A stretch of DNA of 64,000 bases, taken from assembly GCF_001439665.1 (NCBI RefSeq), contig NZ_LMAK01000056.1, positions 1-64,000 on the forward strand, written 5' to 3'. The position numbers were made by a program, and so were the translations under genes. Source of the DNA: Formosa algae. GTDB taxonomy: Bacteria > Bacteroidota > Bacteroidia > Flavobacteriales > Flavobacteriaceae. The notes under the pieces were generated by a model. It did no database searches, had not been told where the DNA came from, and worked only from the letters and a program-made list of their open reading frames with translations. Shown here in pieces: positions 53,414 through 62,138 of the stretch (position 1 is its first letter; each line of letters starts with the position of its first letter).

Positions 53414-53839
53414 ATGAATAAAAATACCCTTACCACTTCCAAAACGCAGCAATTTTTCAGAATCCTTTTAGGTTCATTAATGGTGATAGCCGCTATTGGA
53501 CATCTTACATTTCAACGTGAAGAATTTCAAGCACAAGTCCCTAGTTGGATCCCTTTATCTAAAGATTTAGTTGTTATTTTATCAGGTATAGTAGAACTTG
53601 GTTTTGGGCTTTCTATGATTTTCTGGAAACAACAAAGAGTAAACATTGGTATCGCTTTAGCTATATTTTATATTTTAATTTTCCCAGGAAATATTGCGCA
53701 ATATGTTAATGCAACCGATGCTTTTGGATTAAACACAGATACCAAAAGGTTAATAAGATTATTTTTTCAGCCCGTATTAATTTTTTGGGCCTTATGGTCT
53801 ACAGGTGCTACAACGTATTTAAATCATAAATTTGATTAA
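53414..53839 (+). CDS. DoxX-family-like small membrane protein
   Basis: This 141-residue protein has four predicted membrane helices (about 14-32, 50-70, 77-97 and 113-130) and the DoxX pattern RILLGSLMVIAAIGHL ... VVILSGIVELGFGL ... FPGNIAQYVN. DoxX-like proteins are small quinone-associated or unknown-function membrane proteins. It lies at the left edge of the nitric-oxide cluster, before the Rrf2 gene. Membership in that regulon is not shown. Confidence 0.75.
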   Translation: MNKNTLTTSKTQQFFRILLGSLMVIAAIGHLTFQREEFQAQVPSWIPLSKDLVVILSGIVELGFGLSMIFWKQQRVNIGIALAIFYILIFPGNIAQYVNATDAFGLNTDTKRLIRLFFQPVLIFWALWSTGATTYLNHKFD

Positions 53840-53956
53840 ATTTATACCCTCTAAAATAGTAACAGCATTAATCGGCTAACTTTGTTTTATCTTTATCATT
53901 ATAACCAGCTATTTTATAGATACGTAATATCTTCAATACCTAAATATATTTTAATT

Positions 53957-53972
53957 CGGATAAATTTGTCTT
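53957..53972 (+). promoter_or_regulatory. Candidate Rrf2 operator upstream of the first Rrf2 gene
   Basis: CGGATAAATTTGTCTT preserves 13 of 16 positions of the perfect palindrome found upstream of nirK, and is preceded by TTAATT as in the other sites. It overlaps the -33 TTTG of the promoter at 53965-53996, an arrangement expected for a repressor acting on its own gene. Confidence 0.65.
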
Positions 53973-53996
53973 AATTAAAATTTGTATCTATATTTG
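53965..53996 (+). promoter_or_regulatory. Bacteroidota-type promoter of the Rrf2/nor region
   Basis: TTTG (53965-53968), a 20-bp spacer and TATATTTG (53989-53996) match the TTTG-N19/20-TAnnTTTG consensus. The ATG of the Rrf2 gene is 19 bp downstream of the -7 element. Confidence 0.75.
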
Positions 53997-54014
53997 CAAT
54001 TAAAATTATAATCT

Positions 54015-54449
54015 ATGTTTTCAAAAGCATGTGAATACGGTATTCGAGCTTCAATTTTTATAGCCTTAAATTCTTTGGAACACAGACGTGTGGGACCTAA
54101 AGAAATTGCTAAAGAGATTAACTCTCCAGAAGCTTTTACTGCCAAAATTTTACAAGCTTTAGTACGCAACAATGTTGTTAATTCTGTTAAAGGTGCCCAT
54201 GGTGGTTTTGAAATAGATAAAAAAGACATAAAAACCATTATGATCGCAGATATTGTTAAGGCAATAGATGGAGACAACGTTTATAAAGGTTGCGGATTAG
54301 GATTACATGAATGTAATGAAAACAAACCCTGCCCTATGCATGAAAAATTTAAATTGGTAAGAGCCGAATTGAAGTATATGTTAGAATCTACAGATTTAGA
54401 ATCTTTGGCGTTAGACTTAAAATTAGGAGACACCTTTTTGAAAGTGTAA
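54015..54449 (+). CDS. Rrf2-family transcriptional regulator (Fe-S type), copy 1
   Basis: This 144-residue regulator has an N-terminal winged helix (about 1-65, EIAKEINSPEAFTAKILQALVRNNVVNSVKGAHGGFEI). A cysteine triad at Cys93, Cys100 and Cys106 (CGLGLHECNENKPC) is expected to hold an iron-sulfur cluster as in NsrR/IscR/RsrR. Loss of the cluster on contact with NO would release the promoter. It precedes norB and has a CGGATAAA-type operator overlapping its own promoter. It has a close paralogue at 62569-63003 with the same cysteine positions. Confidence 0.93.
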   Translation: MFSKACEYGIRASIFIALNSLEHRRVGPKEIAKEINSPEAFTAKILQALVRNNVVNSVKGAHGGFEIDKKDIKTIMIADIVKAIDGDNVYKGCGLGLHECNENKPCPMHEKFKLVRAELKYMLESTDLESLALDLKLGDTFLKV

Positions 54450-54467
54450 AAAAATTTATTCATAAAG

Positions 54468-54483
54468 AGGACAATTTTATCCG
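54468..54483 (-). promoter_or_regulatory. Candidate Rrf2 operator upstream of the NO reductase gene
   Basis: Read on the minus strand, CGGATAAAATTGTCCT, flanked by TTAATT on the same side as the other sites, matches 12-13 of 16 positions of the nirK palindrome. It lies 40 bp upstream of the norB start and 19 bp after the end of the Rrf2 gene. Confidence 0.6.
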
Positions 54484-54522
54484 AATTAAAATAAAATTAA
54501 TGAACTAACTATTTTTTGAATC

Positions 54523-56769
54523 ATGAACAAAGAAAAAAAACTATGGATTATTTTCGGCGCAGTAATACTCATTTCCTTTAGTGTTTTAGGGTATTACGGC
54601 TTCGAAATTTATCAGCAATCGCCACCTATACCTAAAGCAATAGTATCTACTCAAGGTGAAACGATTTTTAATGAAACTGATATCCAAGACGGACAAAACA
54701 TTTGGCAAAGTATTGGAGGTCAAGAATTGGGTTCTATTTGGGGACATGGAGCATACGTGGCACCCGATTGGACTGCAGACTGGCTTCATAGAGAAGCCGT
54801 TTACATCTTGGATTTGTATGCTAAAACGGATTTTAACAAACCATACGAAGATCTGAACGATGAGCAACAAGCCAGTTTAAAAATACGATTACAAAACGAT
54901 GTTAGAACAAATACGTATAATGAAACATCTAAAACCATAACTATTAGTGAACATCGCGAAAAAGCCATTGCACATTTAAGTGCATACTATCACGGGTTAT
55001 TTACTAACGATCCATCTTTCGATAAACTGAGAGCTGATTATGCCATCCCGACAAACACTATAAAAGATGAGGCTAAAATGCATAAAATGAATGCATTTTT
55101 CTTCTGGGCAACTTGGGCTACCGTTACCGAAAGACCAGATAGTAAAGTTAGTTATACACATAATTGGCCAGCAGACGAGTTGGTAGGAAATAGACCTACC
55201 ACAGATTTAATGGTCTGGTCTGGTGTGAGCATAATATTACTAATTTTATGTATTGGTATACTAGTGTTTTACCATGTAAAATCGGGAGCAGACGAAGATA
55301 CTCCTGCCCCAGCCGAAGATCCGCTCTTAAAGCAAGGTATGACACCGAGTATGCATCTCATAAAAAAATACTTTTGGGTCGTTACACTACTCATGGTTTT
55401 ACAAATGTTATTAGGTATAGTAACTGCACATTATGGTGTAGAAGGCGACGGATTTTATGGGTTTGCTTTAGATCAAATTTTACCATATTCTGTAACAAGA
55501 ACTTGGCATACACAACTCGCTATTTTTTGGATTGCCACTGCTTGGTTAGCTACAGGTTTATATATTGCACCAGCCGTATCCGGGAAAGATCCGAAGTTTC
55601 AAAAATTTGGAGTTAATTTCTTATTCTTCGCCCTACTTAATATTGTATTAGGTTCTATGCTTGGGCAATGGTTTGGAGTGATGCAAAAACTAAATTATGT
55701 CGATAATTTCTGGTTTGGTCATCAAGGTTATGAATACGTAGATTTAGGTCGTTTCTGGCAAATATTCTTATTTATTGGACTTGTACTCTGGTTAGCTTTA
55801 ATGGTTAGACCTTTGTTACCGGTTTTAAAACGTAAAACTGAAGAAAAGAACTTGATTATTATGTTCTTAATTTCATGTACAGCGATTGCCTTATTCTATG
55901 CGTCTGGATTAATGTGGGGACAACATACCAATTTAGCGATTGCTGAATATTGGAGATGGTGGGTAGTACACTTATGGGTAGAGGGATTTTTTGAAGTTTT
56001 TGCTACCGTAGTTATCGCTTTCCTATTTGTCCGCTTAGGATTACTAAAAACAAAAACAGCTACTTTAAATGTACTACTTGCAACCATCGTCTTTATGTCT
56101 GGAGGTATTTTAGGAACTTTTCATCATTTATATTTTTCGGGAACACCAAAAGCAGTCATGGCATTAGGAGCGACATTCAGTGCTCTAGAAGTTGTACCAC
56201 TAACCTTAATTGGATATGAAGCCTATCACAATTACAAATTATCGAAAGCCACCAAATGGATTGCAGATTACAAGTGGCCCATTTACTTTATGATAGCCGT
56301 AGCCTTTTGGAATTTCTTAGGTGCAGGAATCTTCGGGTTTATTATTAATCCGCCAATAGCGTTATACTATGTACAAGGCTTAAATACTACGCCTTTACAT
56401 GCTCATACTGCATTGTTTGGAGTTTACGGCATGTTAGGAATTGGATTAATGTTATTTGTATTACGAAGTTTGTATCGCCATGTGCAATGGAATACAAAAC
56501 TTATAAAACTATCATTCTGGTCTCTAAATATCGGATTATTAGCAATGGCTGTATTAAGTCTGTTACCAATGGGAATTTGGCAAGCTATTGAAAGTATAGA
56601 ACATGGCATGTGGTATGCACGTTCTTCAGCATTAATGCAAAACCCAGACATGATTACCCTAAAATGGTTACGAACTATTGGCGATGTTATTTTCGCTGTA
56701 GGAATCGTTACAATATGCTGGTTTGTATTCGAATTAACCTTGAAAAATAAAACAACAAAACACAATTAA
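54523..56769 (+). CDS. norB: Quinol-dependent nitric-oxide reductase (qNOR)
   Basis: This 748-residue single-subunit reductase is of the heme-copper oxidase superfamily. After an N-terminal membrane helix comes the NorC-like extension (about 35-240) with QDGQNIWQSIGGQELGSIWGHG. A 12-helix NorB core follows. Visible ligands include His in RTWHTQLAIFW, the FeB-site segment VVHLWVEGFFEVF with Glu residues, HHLYF, and HAHTALFGVYG. It reduces NO to N2O with quinol electrons, for NO detoxification or partial denitrification. It lies after the Rrf2 regulator and before ric in one plus-strand block. Confidence 0.94.
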   Translation: MNKEKKLWIIFGAVILISFSVLGYYGFEIYQQSPPIPKAIVSTQGETIFNETDIQDGQNIWQSIGGQELGSIWGHGAYVAPDWTADWLHREAVYILDLYAKTDFNKPYEDLNDEQQASLKIRLQNDVRTNTYNETSKTITISEHREKAIAHLSAYYHGLFTNDPSFDKLRADYAIPTNTIKDEAKMHKMNAFFFWATWATVTERPDSKVSYTHNWPADELVGNRPTTDLMVWSGVSIILLILCIGILVFYHVKSGADEDTPAPAEDPLLKQGMTPSMHLIKKYFWVVTLLMVLQMLLGIVTAHYGVEGDGFYGFALDQILPYSVTRTWHTQLAIFWIATAWLATGLYIAPAVSGKDPKFQKFGVNFLFFALLNIVLGSMLGQWFGVMQKLNYVDNFWFGHQGYEYVDLGRFWQIFLFIGLVLWLALMVRPLLPVLKRKTEEKNLIIMFLISCTAIALFYASGLMWGQHTNLAIAEYWRWWVVHLWVEGFFEVFATVVIAFLFVRLGLLKTKTATLNVLLATIVFMSGGILGTFHHLYFSGTPKAVMALGATFSALEVVPLTLIGYEAYHNYKLSKATKWIADYKWPIYFMIAVAFWNFLGAGIFGFIINPPIALYYVQGLNTTPLHAHTALFGVYGMLGIGLMLFVLRSLYRHVQWNTKLIKLSFWSLNIGLLAMAVLSLLPMGIWQAIESIEHGMWYARSSALMQNPDMITLKWLRTIGDVIFAVGIVTICWFVFELTLKNKTTKHN

Positions 56770-56782
56770 AACAGATAATATT

Positions 56783-57508
56783 ATGGAAGCAATAACACAA
56801 AAACACGTAGGCGCATTTGTTGCAGAAGACTTTAGAACAGCAGCAGTTTTTACAAAATATGGAATCGATTTTTGCTGTAGAGGGAACAGATCGTTAGAAG
56901 ATGTTTGTGAGAAAAACGGCATTGTAACAAGTGAATTGGTAAATAGTTTAGAACATGTTTTAAACACTAAAACCGATCAATCTATAGATTACAAATCTTG
57001 GCCTTTGGATTTATTAATTGATTATATCGAGAAAAAACACCACCGTTATGTGGAAGAAAAGTCGCCTATTATCAAACAATTTCTAGATAAACTTTGCAAA
57101 GTTCATGGGGAAAGACATCCGGAGTTATTTGAAATTAATGACTTATTTACGGCATCTGCAGGCGAATTGGCACAACATTTAAAGAAAGAAGAACTTGTAT
57201 TATTTCCTTTCGTTAAAAAACTTTTAAAAGCAAAAGCAGCTAATTCTCCCTTAGAAGCACCTGGTTTTGGAACAGTTAAAAATCCGATTGCCATGATGAT
57301 GCAAGAACACGATAATGAAGGTGTACGTTTTAGACAAATTGCATCCATCTCCGACAATTACACACCACCTGCAGATGCTTGTAACACTTACAAAGTTACC
57401 TTTGCGATGCTAGAGGAATTTGAACAAGATTTACACCTTCACATTCACTTAGAAAATAATATTTTATTTCCGGCCGCAGAGGTTTTAGAAAGCCAGTTCT
57501 GTTTATAA
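56783..57508 (+). CDS. ric: Iron-sulfur cluster repair di-iron protein (Ric/ScdA/YtfE)
   Basis: This 241-residue protein has the N-terminal ScdA domain (KYGIDFCCRGNRSLEDVCEKNG, CysCys at about 31-32) and a hemerythrin-like di-iron domain with histidines in HHRYVEEKSPII, HGERHPELFEI, LAQHLKKEELVLFP, MQEHDNEGVRF and HLHIHLENNILFP. It repairs Fe-S centres damaged by NO and may release iron or convert NO. It starts 14 bp after norB, so the two form a nitrosative-stress operon. An attenuator-like hairpin follows it. Confidence 0.95.
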   Translation: MEAITQKHVGAFVAEDFRTAAVFTKYGIDFCCRGNRSLEDVCEKNGIVTSELVNSLEHVLNTKTDQSIDYKSWPLDLLIDYIEKKHHRYVEEKSPIIKQFLDKLCKVHGERHPELFEINDLFTASAGELAQHLKKEELVLFPFVKKLLKAKAANSPLEAPGFGTVKNPIAMMMQEHDNEGVRFRQIASISDNYTPPADACNTYKVTFAMLEEFEQDLHLHIHLENNILFPAAEVLESQFCL

Positions 57509-57524
57509 CCGTTTTTAATGTCTT

Positions 57525-57561
57525 AAATTCCGGATGTATAAATAATGTATATCCGGAATTT
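57525..57561 (+). terminator. Hairpin with T-run after ric
   Basis: AAATTCCGGAT (57525-57535) pairs perfectly with ATCCGGAATTT (57551-57561), followed by TTTT. It ends 16 bp before the next ATG, so it can terminate the norB-ric transcript or attenuate the downstream membrane-protein gene. Confidence 0.75.
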
Positions 57562-57577
57562 TTAGTTTAAAATCATC

Positions 57578-58801
57578 ATGAAACTTAAACCTCTTTTTCT
57601 TGTCTGTCTTTTTAATTTTTTAATTGCTGCGGCAATGGGACTCGCAATGCGTTTTATTTTTATTTATCCCATAGCATTTAATTATCGGTTTTTAACACAT
57701 GCTCATTCGCATACCGCCATGTTAGGTTGGGTATACTTAATGTTATTCACACTTATTACACACTCTTTTGTTCCGAATCCGAAGCCTATTTTTACCAAAT
57801 TATTTTGGATAACAGAAGCCGCTGTTTTAGGGATGTTAATCAGTTTTCCGTTTCAAGGTTATGCAGCTGTATCAATAACATTTTCAACCTTACACATTTT
57901 TTGCAGCTATTATTTCGTGTATTTAATTTTTAAACATGCTGATATTGAAAACAATCTAACACGAAGACTTTTGAAAACAGCTCTAGTTTTTATGCTAATT
58001 TCTACGCTTGGAGTTTGGTGTCTCGGACCTGCCGTTGGAATTTTAGGACAAGCTTCAGCCTTTTATCAAATCGCCATTCAATTCTTTTTACACTTTCAAT
58101 TTAATGGTTGGTTTTTAATTGGCCTTCTGGCTTTATTATTTAACCCATTTCAAATTAAAGACAATCAGAGCTCTAAACGTTTTTACATCCTGTTGGTTAT
58201 GGCAACCATTAGCACACTCGCATTACCCGTAAGTTGGTTCGCCCCTCACCCCTTCCTAAATATTATAAATGGTATAGGAGTAATATGCCAATTGGGAGCG
58301 TTATACTATTTTGTAGACTTAGTAAAAGTAAAATTTTCAGCATCAACTTATCAACAGTCTAAACTTTTAAAATATTTATATCTATTTGCTTTAGGATCGT
58401 TTGCCTTCAAAATAGCCTTACAAAGCAGTTCTTTTATTCCTGCTGTAGCATTAATGGCTAAACAACAACATAATTTTGTAATAGGATTTATTCATTTAAC
58501 CATGCTAGGTGTAGTCTCTGGTTTTCTGTTTGCCTTTTTAATACAGACCAAAATCACGTTCCATTATAACTATTTTATTTGGGGTGTTTACAGTTTTATA
58601 TTTGGGTTTTTAGGCACAGAAAGCATCATGTTTTTACAAGGTCTATTATTTACTTTAGAGTGGGGTTTAATGCCAAAATATTACCTTTTATTATTTATAT
58701 TCAGTACGCTTTTAGTATTAGGTATACTCCTTATAATTATTGGTATCTTACATTCAAACACACACTACAATGACAATACTCAAACCATTAAAACGACATA
58801 A
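57578..58801 (+). CDS. Polytopic membrane protein, distant heme-copper-oxidase-like, unknown function
   Basis: This 407-residue protein has about 11-12 membrane helices and no large soluble domain. Conserved-looking histidines in helices (HAHSHTAMLGWVYLM about 41-55; FLHFQFNGWFLIG about 165-178; HNFVIGFIHLTMLG about 300-315) resemble the heme- or metal-ligand segments of heme-copper oxidases and NO reductases. The organisation falls short of a full subunit I. It sits between ric and a hemerythrin-domain gene, so a heme- or NO-related role is likely. I do not recognise a named family with confidence. Confidence 0.6.
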   Translation: MKLKPLFLVCLFNFLIAAAMGLAMRFIFIYPIAFNYRFLTHAHSHTAMLGWVYLMLFTLITHSFVPNPKPIFTKLFWITEAAVLGMLISFPFQGYAAVSITFSTLHIFCSYYFVYLIFKHADIENNLTRRLLKTALVFMLISTLGVWCLGPAVGILGQASAFYQIAIQFFLHFQFNGWFLIGLLALLFNPFQIKDNQSSKRFYILLVMATISTLALPVSWFAPHPFLNIINGIGVICQLGALYYFVDLVKVKFSASTYQQSKLLKYLYLFALGSFAFKIALQSSSFIPAVALMAKQQHNFVIGFIHLTMLGVVSGFLFAFLIQTKITFHYNYFIWGVYSFIFGFLGTESIMFLQGLLFTLEWGLMPKYYLLLFIFSTLLVLGILLIIIGILHSNTHYNDNTQTIKTT

Positions 58802-59234
58802 AGCTTTACAACCCTTAAGCCGAGAGCATCATCAGGGGTTATTATTATCTTGGAAAATAAGAACCGGATTTAAGAAAAAGATTCTACCTGAACGCATGAA
58901 AGTCTATGCCTATTGGTTTTACAAAACGCATTTAGCAGCTCATTTTTCTATGGAAGAAACCCATATCTTTCCGCTTTTAGGAGCAGGTCATACACTATGC
59001 CAACAGGCTATTTTAAAACATAAACGTTTAGTAAGCTTATTTGCTAATCAATCTAATTCAGATAAAAATTTAACTGAAATTGCTGATACTTTAGAGCAAC
59101 ACATTCGTTTTGAAGAACGCACTTTATTTCCAGAAATTCAAAAGGTGGCTACTGAAGCACAAATGAAACAGATTGAAAACATCCATGACGAAACAGATTT
59201 TCAAGACAATATCTCTGATGAATTCTGGAAATAA
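58770..59234 (+). CDS. Hemerythrin-domain protein
   Basis: I choose the ATG at 58770, inside the end of the preceding membrane-protein gene (32-bp overlap). The open frame reaches back to 58740. The 154-residue soluble protein has a four-helix hemerythrin-like pattern with metal ligands SREHHQG, HLAAHFSMEETHIFPLLG, ILKHKRL and LEQHIRFEERTLFPEI. Such proteins bind a di-iron centre for O2 or NO. The overlap indicates co-translation with the HCO-like protein. Confidence 0.88.
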   Translation: MTILKPLKRHKALQPLSREHHQGLLLSWKIRTGFKKKILPERMKVYAYWFYKTHLAAHFSMEETHIFPLLGAGHTLCQQAILKHKRLVSLFANQSNSDKNLTEIADTLEQHIRFEERTLFPEIQKVATEAQMKQIENIHDETDFQDNISDEFWK

Positions 59235-59252
59235 TTTACGCAATAGGTACAA

Positions 59253-59864
59253 CTACATTTCACTTACAGCTTTTTCTATATTTTGAATAGTAGCATCAGA
59301 ATTTACGCCTAATCCTTCTTGTTGAAACACCAATTCTCCAGCATCGTTAAACACACTAATAATATTAGAGTGAGAAAAATCCATAGGAGAAATTTCTTTA
59401 TATTTTACGGCTAAAACTGCTGCAAATTCTCTTGTGTTTTCTTCTGTAGATCTTAAAAATGTCCAAGGCTCTTGGTCCATAAAGTTCTCTTGAGCGAACA
59501 CTTTTAATCGTTCTGGCGTATCTGTTTCTGGGTCTATGCTCACAAAAATCATCTTCACTTTACCTGAAGTCGATTCAGGCAATCGCTTTTCTATATTACG
59601 CATATCGGCAACCAATCTTGGGCATGCAGCTTTGCAGGTGGTATAAATCATGACCATTACTAATACATCGCCTTTTAAATCTTTTAGCTGAATATCCTTA
59701 CCGTTCTGATTGGTCCAAGTAGATGGCAAATTATAAATAGACATATCTGAAATCGTTTCAGACTCATTAGACGTTTCAGTCGCCTCAGCAACTGCTGTAT
59801 TGTTTTGTTTACAGGACACTAGTCCTAAAACTAAAATCGCAACTATTATTATATATGTTTTCAT
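59253..59864 (-). CDS. SCO1/SenC-family copper chaperone lipoprotein
   Basis: The start at 59864 gives a lipoprotein signal (lipobox LGLVSC, Cys18). The frame upstream to 59906 lies in the preceding gene. The 203-residue thioredoxin-fold product has the copper motif CKAAC (Cys77, Cys81) and the distal ligand His165 (MDFSHSN), as in SCO proteins that load copper centres. As the gene after nirK and the FGE-like gene it most likely helps metallate the copper nitrite reductase. It converges with the hemerythrin gene. Confidence 0.93.
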   Translation of the reverse strand: MKTYIIIVAILVLGLVSCKQNNTAVAEATETSNESETISDMSIYNLPSTWTNQNGKDIQLKDLKGDVLVMVMIYTTCKAACPRLVADMRNIEKRLPESTSGKVKMIFVSIDPETDTPERLKVFAQENFMDQEPWTFLRSTEENTREFAAVLAVKYKEISPMDFSHSNIISVFNDAGELVFQQEGLGVNSDATIQNIEKAVSEM

Positions 59865-59880
59865 TATTTTTATTTTTAAA

Positions 59881-60660
59881 TTATTCAACAGGCACATCTT
59901 GCACACATCTAAATCCTAAGTTTTTAATACTGTATCGCGCCGTAATACTACCACGAAAAGCATACCGCATAAATGCAGCATAATTCATTAAATCGGTTAC
60001 GCCTACAGCAGCACTGCCACAAAATAAACTAGAATCTTTATCGACATCTTTTCGAGATTCTCCAGTAATTAATATGGAATTAAAATCTGAAGTCCACTCC
60101 CAAACCAAATCATGTAAATCTTTAACACCCCAAAAATTTTCTGGGTTACGTCCAACTTCATAGGTACTCGTTTTTGGTGCTTCGTACCAGGATAGTATCT
60201 TCTCGTTATACGTTTTCTTTACCCGTGCATCTGCAAGCTCTTCATCTGCCATTGCTACATATTCCCATTCATCTACAGTTGGTAATCGCTTACCTTGACA
60301 TTCACAATATTTACTTGCTGCAAACCACGACACGTATGTTATCGGACTTTTGAGATGTTCTGTATCTTCTAAAAGTGTGTCATTTTTCCAATTTCTTAAA
60401 TACATTTGATCTGCGAACAATCCTTTCACTTTAGACCTTTGCCATTCCGGATACTGTTTTACAAAATCTACGTATTGCCGATTTGTAACAGGTAATTTGT
60501 CCATAAGAAAATCGTCTACCTCAACCATGCTAGAATCTCGACCATACAGCGGAATATAACTTCCGCCACGGATGTGCACCATATTTGTAGTTACTTGCCC
60601 AAACGCAGTAAGCTGTAATAAAAATGCCATGCATAACAGTATATATGTTTTTTTAAGCAT
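59881..60660 (-). CDS. Formylglycine-generating-enzyme-like (SUMF1-fold) protein
   Basis: This 259-residue secreted protein (signal peptide 1-21) has the FGE-sulfatase domain fold: MVHIRGGSYIPLYGRD, FLMDKLPVTNRQYVDFVK, SPITYVSWFAASKYCECQGKRLPTVDEWEYVA, LVWEWTSDF and RYSIKNLGFRCVQD. It lies 8 bp downstream of nirK and upstream of the SCO gene, so it is more likely a NirK maturation or accessory factor than a sulfatase activator, although two sulfatases are encoded elsewhere in the window. The usual FGE active-site cysteine pair near the C-terminus is not evident. Confidence 0.9.
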   Translation of the reverse strand: MLKKTYILLCMAFLLQLTAFGQVTTNMVHIRGGSYIPLYGRDSSMVEVDDFLMDKLPVTNRQYVDFVKQYPEWQRSKVKGLFADQMYLRNWKNDTLLEDTEHLKSPITYVSWFAASKYCECQGKRLPTVDEWEYVAMADEELADARVKKTYNEKILSWYEAPKTSTYEVGRNPENFWGVKDLHDLVWEWTSDFNSILITGESRKDVDKDSSLFCGSAAVGVTDLMNYAAFMRYAFRGSITARYSIKNLGFRCVQDVPVE

Positions 60661-60668
60661 CGTTATTA

Positions 60669-62138
60669 TTATTTCTGATTTCTAACTTTTTCAACCATTG
60701 CTGTAGTGATAACTTTTTTAGAATTCCCCCAGCTGTTATACACGTAGGTTAATACATTTGCAACTTCACTAGGCGATAAACTTTGTCTAGTCATTACACT
60801 ATTGTATGTTTCTCCATTCACGGTTATTTCTCCTGTTAAACCATTAAGCACAACACCTATCGCACGATCCACATCGGCATTTAAGTAATCTGAATTTGCC
60901 AAAGGAGGAAATGCACTTGGTATACCTTGACCTTCACTTTGGTGACACGCGAAACAGGTTTGCATATAAGCTTGCTTTCCACGTTCTAGTTGTTCTTCTA
61001 AAGATTGTAATGGTGCTTCTTGAACAACATTATCTCCTTCGGGCATGGTTTGAATACCTCCTCCTTCTGGCAAATAAATGTCGTCTCTCAACTCGCCCGA
61101 ATATATTTTTTTATTCTCTTCACCTTCAACTTTAAGCATTCCTAAAGCCCCTTTATTAAAGGCTCTAAAAATAGAGTGATCTACCATAATAAATGTGCCT
61201 GGAACTTCCACTTTAAATTCAACAATGGCAGCACCTCCAGCAGGTATTAAGGTGGTTTGTACATTTGTATTAATAAGATCACCTCCTTCTACATGAACTT
61301 TATCAAATATTTCTCCAATAACATGAAATGAAGACACTAAGTTTGGTCCGCCATTCCCTAAAAATAACCGTACAGTTTCTCCAACATTAGCCGTAATAGC
61401 ATTATCGCCTGTAAGTGCACCTACTTTTCCGTTAAACACTACATAATCTGCTTTTTCGTCAATGGCTTTTTGCATATCGAAAGCTTGTAAACCACGTTCA
61501 CCATGTGCTCCTTTGGTATAAAAATCGCCTTGCATAAGGTAGTATTCTTTGTCTACTAAAGGAAGTCCGCCTTCTGGTTCTACTAAAATAAGTCCGTACA
61601 TACCATTTGCGATATGCATTCCTACAGGCGCAGTTGCACAATGGTATACGTACAAACCTGGATTTAATACTTTAAAAGAAAACACTTTTTCGTGACCAGG
61701 CGCAACAAAAGAAGATTCTGCACCTCCACCAGGACCGTTTACAGCGTGTAAATCGATATTATGTGGTAATTTGTTATCTGGGTGATTTTTTAAATGAAAC
61801 TCGACTTCGTCACCAACTCGGGTTCTTATAAAACTGCCTGGCACCGAACCTCCAAAAGTCCAATACACATAACTCACGCCATTAGTCATTTCCCCTTCTT
61901 CTTCGAGGATTTCCATATCTACTATAAGTTTTTTGGCTTTTCGTCTTCCTACTGGAGTTGGCACATGTGGCGGAGCAGTTAATTCTGCTATCATTTCTCG
62001 ACTCACTGGAATGTCTTCAGCATCCTTGGGTTCCGACTTTTCTTTGTTGGAACACGCAGTTAGAGTTATAAACGCTAAGGCTAAAAGTGCTAATTTATAA
62101 TTAAAGTATAGTCTTAAAAAGTTTGGTTGAGTTTTCAT
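60669..62138 (-). CDS. nirK: Copper nitrite reductase NirK fused to cytochrome c
   Basis: This 489-residue lipoprotein (Cys29) has two cupredoxin domains with type 1 copper ligands His126, Cys167, His175 and Met180, and type 2 ligands His131, His166 and His321. The catalytic Asp129 and His272 are also present. The short [14 protein letters not shown] loop fits class II NirK. Residues about 380-489 form a cytochrome c domain with CFACH (Cys396, Cys399, His400) and likely distal Met450. It reduces nitrite to NO. A perfect CGGATAAATTTATCCG palindrome lies 35 bp upstream of its start. Confidence 0.96.
   Translation of the reverse strand: MKTQPNFLRLYFNYKLALLALAFITLTACSNKEKSEPKDAEDIPVSREMIAELTAPPHVPTPVGRRKAKKLIVDMEILEEEGEMTNGVSYVYWTFGGSVPGSFIRTRVGDEVEFHLKNHPDNKLPHNIDLHAVNGPGGGAESSFVAPGHEKVFSFKVLNPGLYVYHCATAPVGMHIANGMYGLILVEPEGGLPLVDKEYYLMQGDFYTKGAHGERGLQAFDMQKAIDEKADYVVFNGKVGALTGDNAITANVGETVRLFLGNGGPNLVSSFHVIGEIFDKVHVEGGDLINTNVQTTLIPAGGAAIVEFKVEVPGTFIMVDHSIFRAFNKGALGMLKVEGEENKKIYSGELRDDIYLPEGGGIQTMPEGDNVVQEAPLQSLEEQLERGKQAYMQTCFACHQSEGQGIPSAFPPLANSDYLNADVDRAIGVVLNGLTGEITVNGETYNSVMTRQSLSPSEVANVLTYVYNSWGNSKKVITTAMVEKVRNQK

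Noticed and set aside
60896-61135. Plus-strand open frame inside nirK (and many similar antisense frames elsewhere)
   Set aside because: Antisense shadow of a well-supported gene, without signal sequence, family motifs or a start region of its own.
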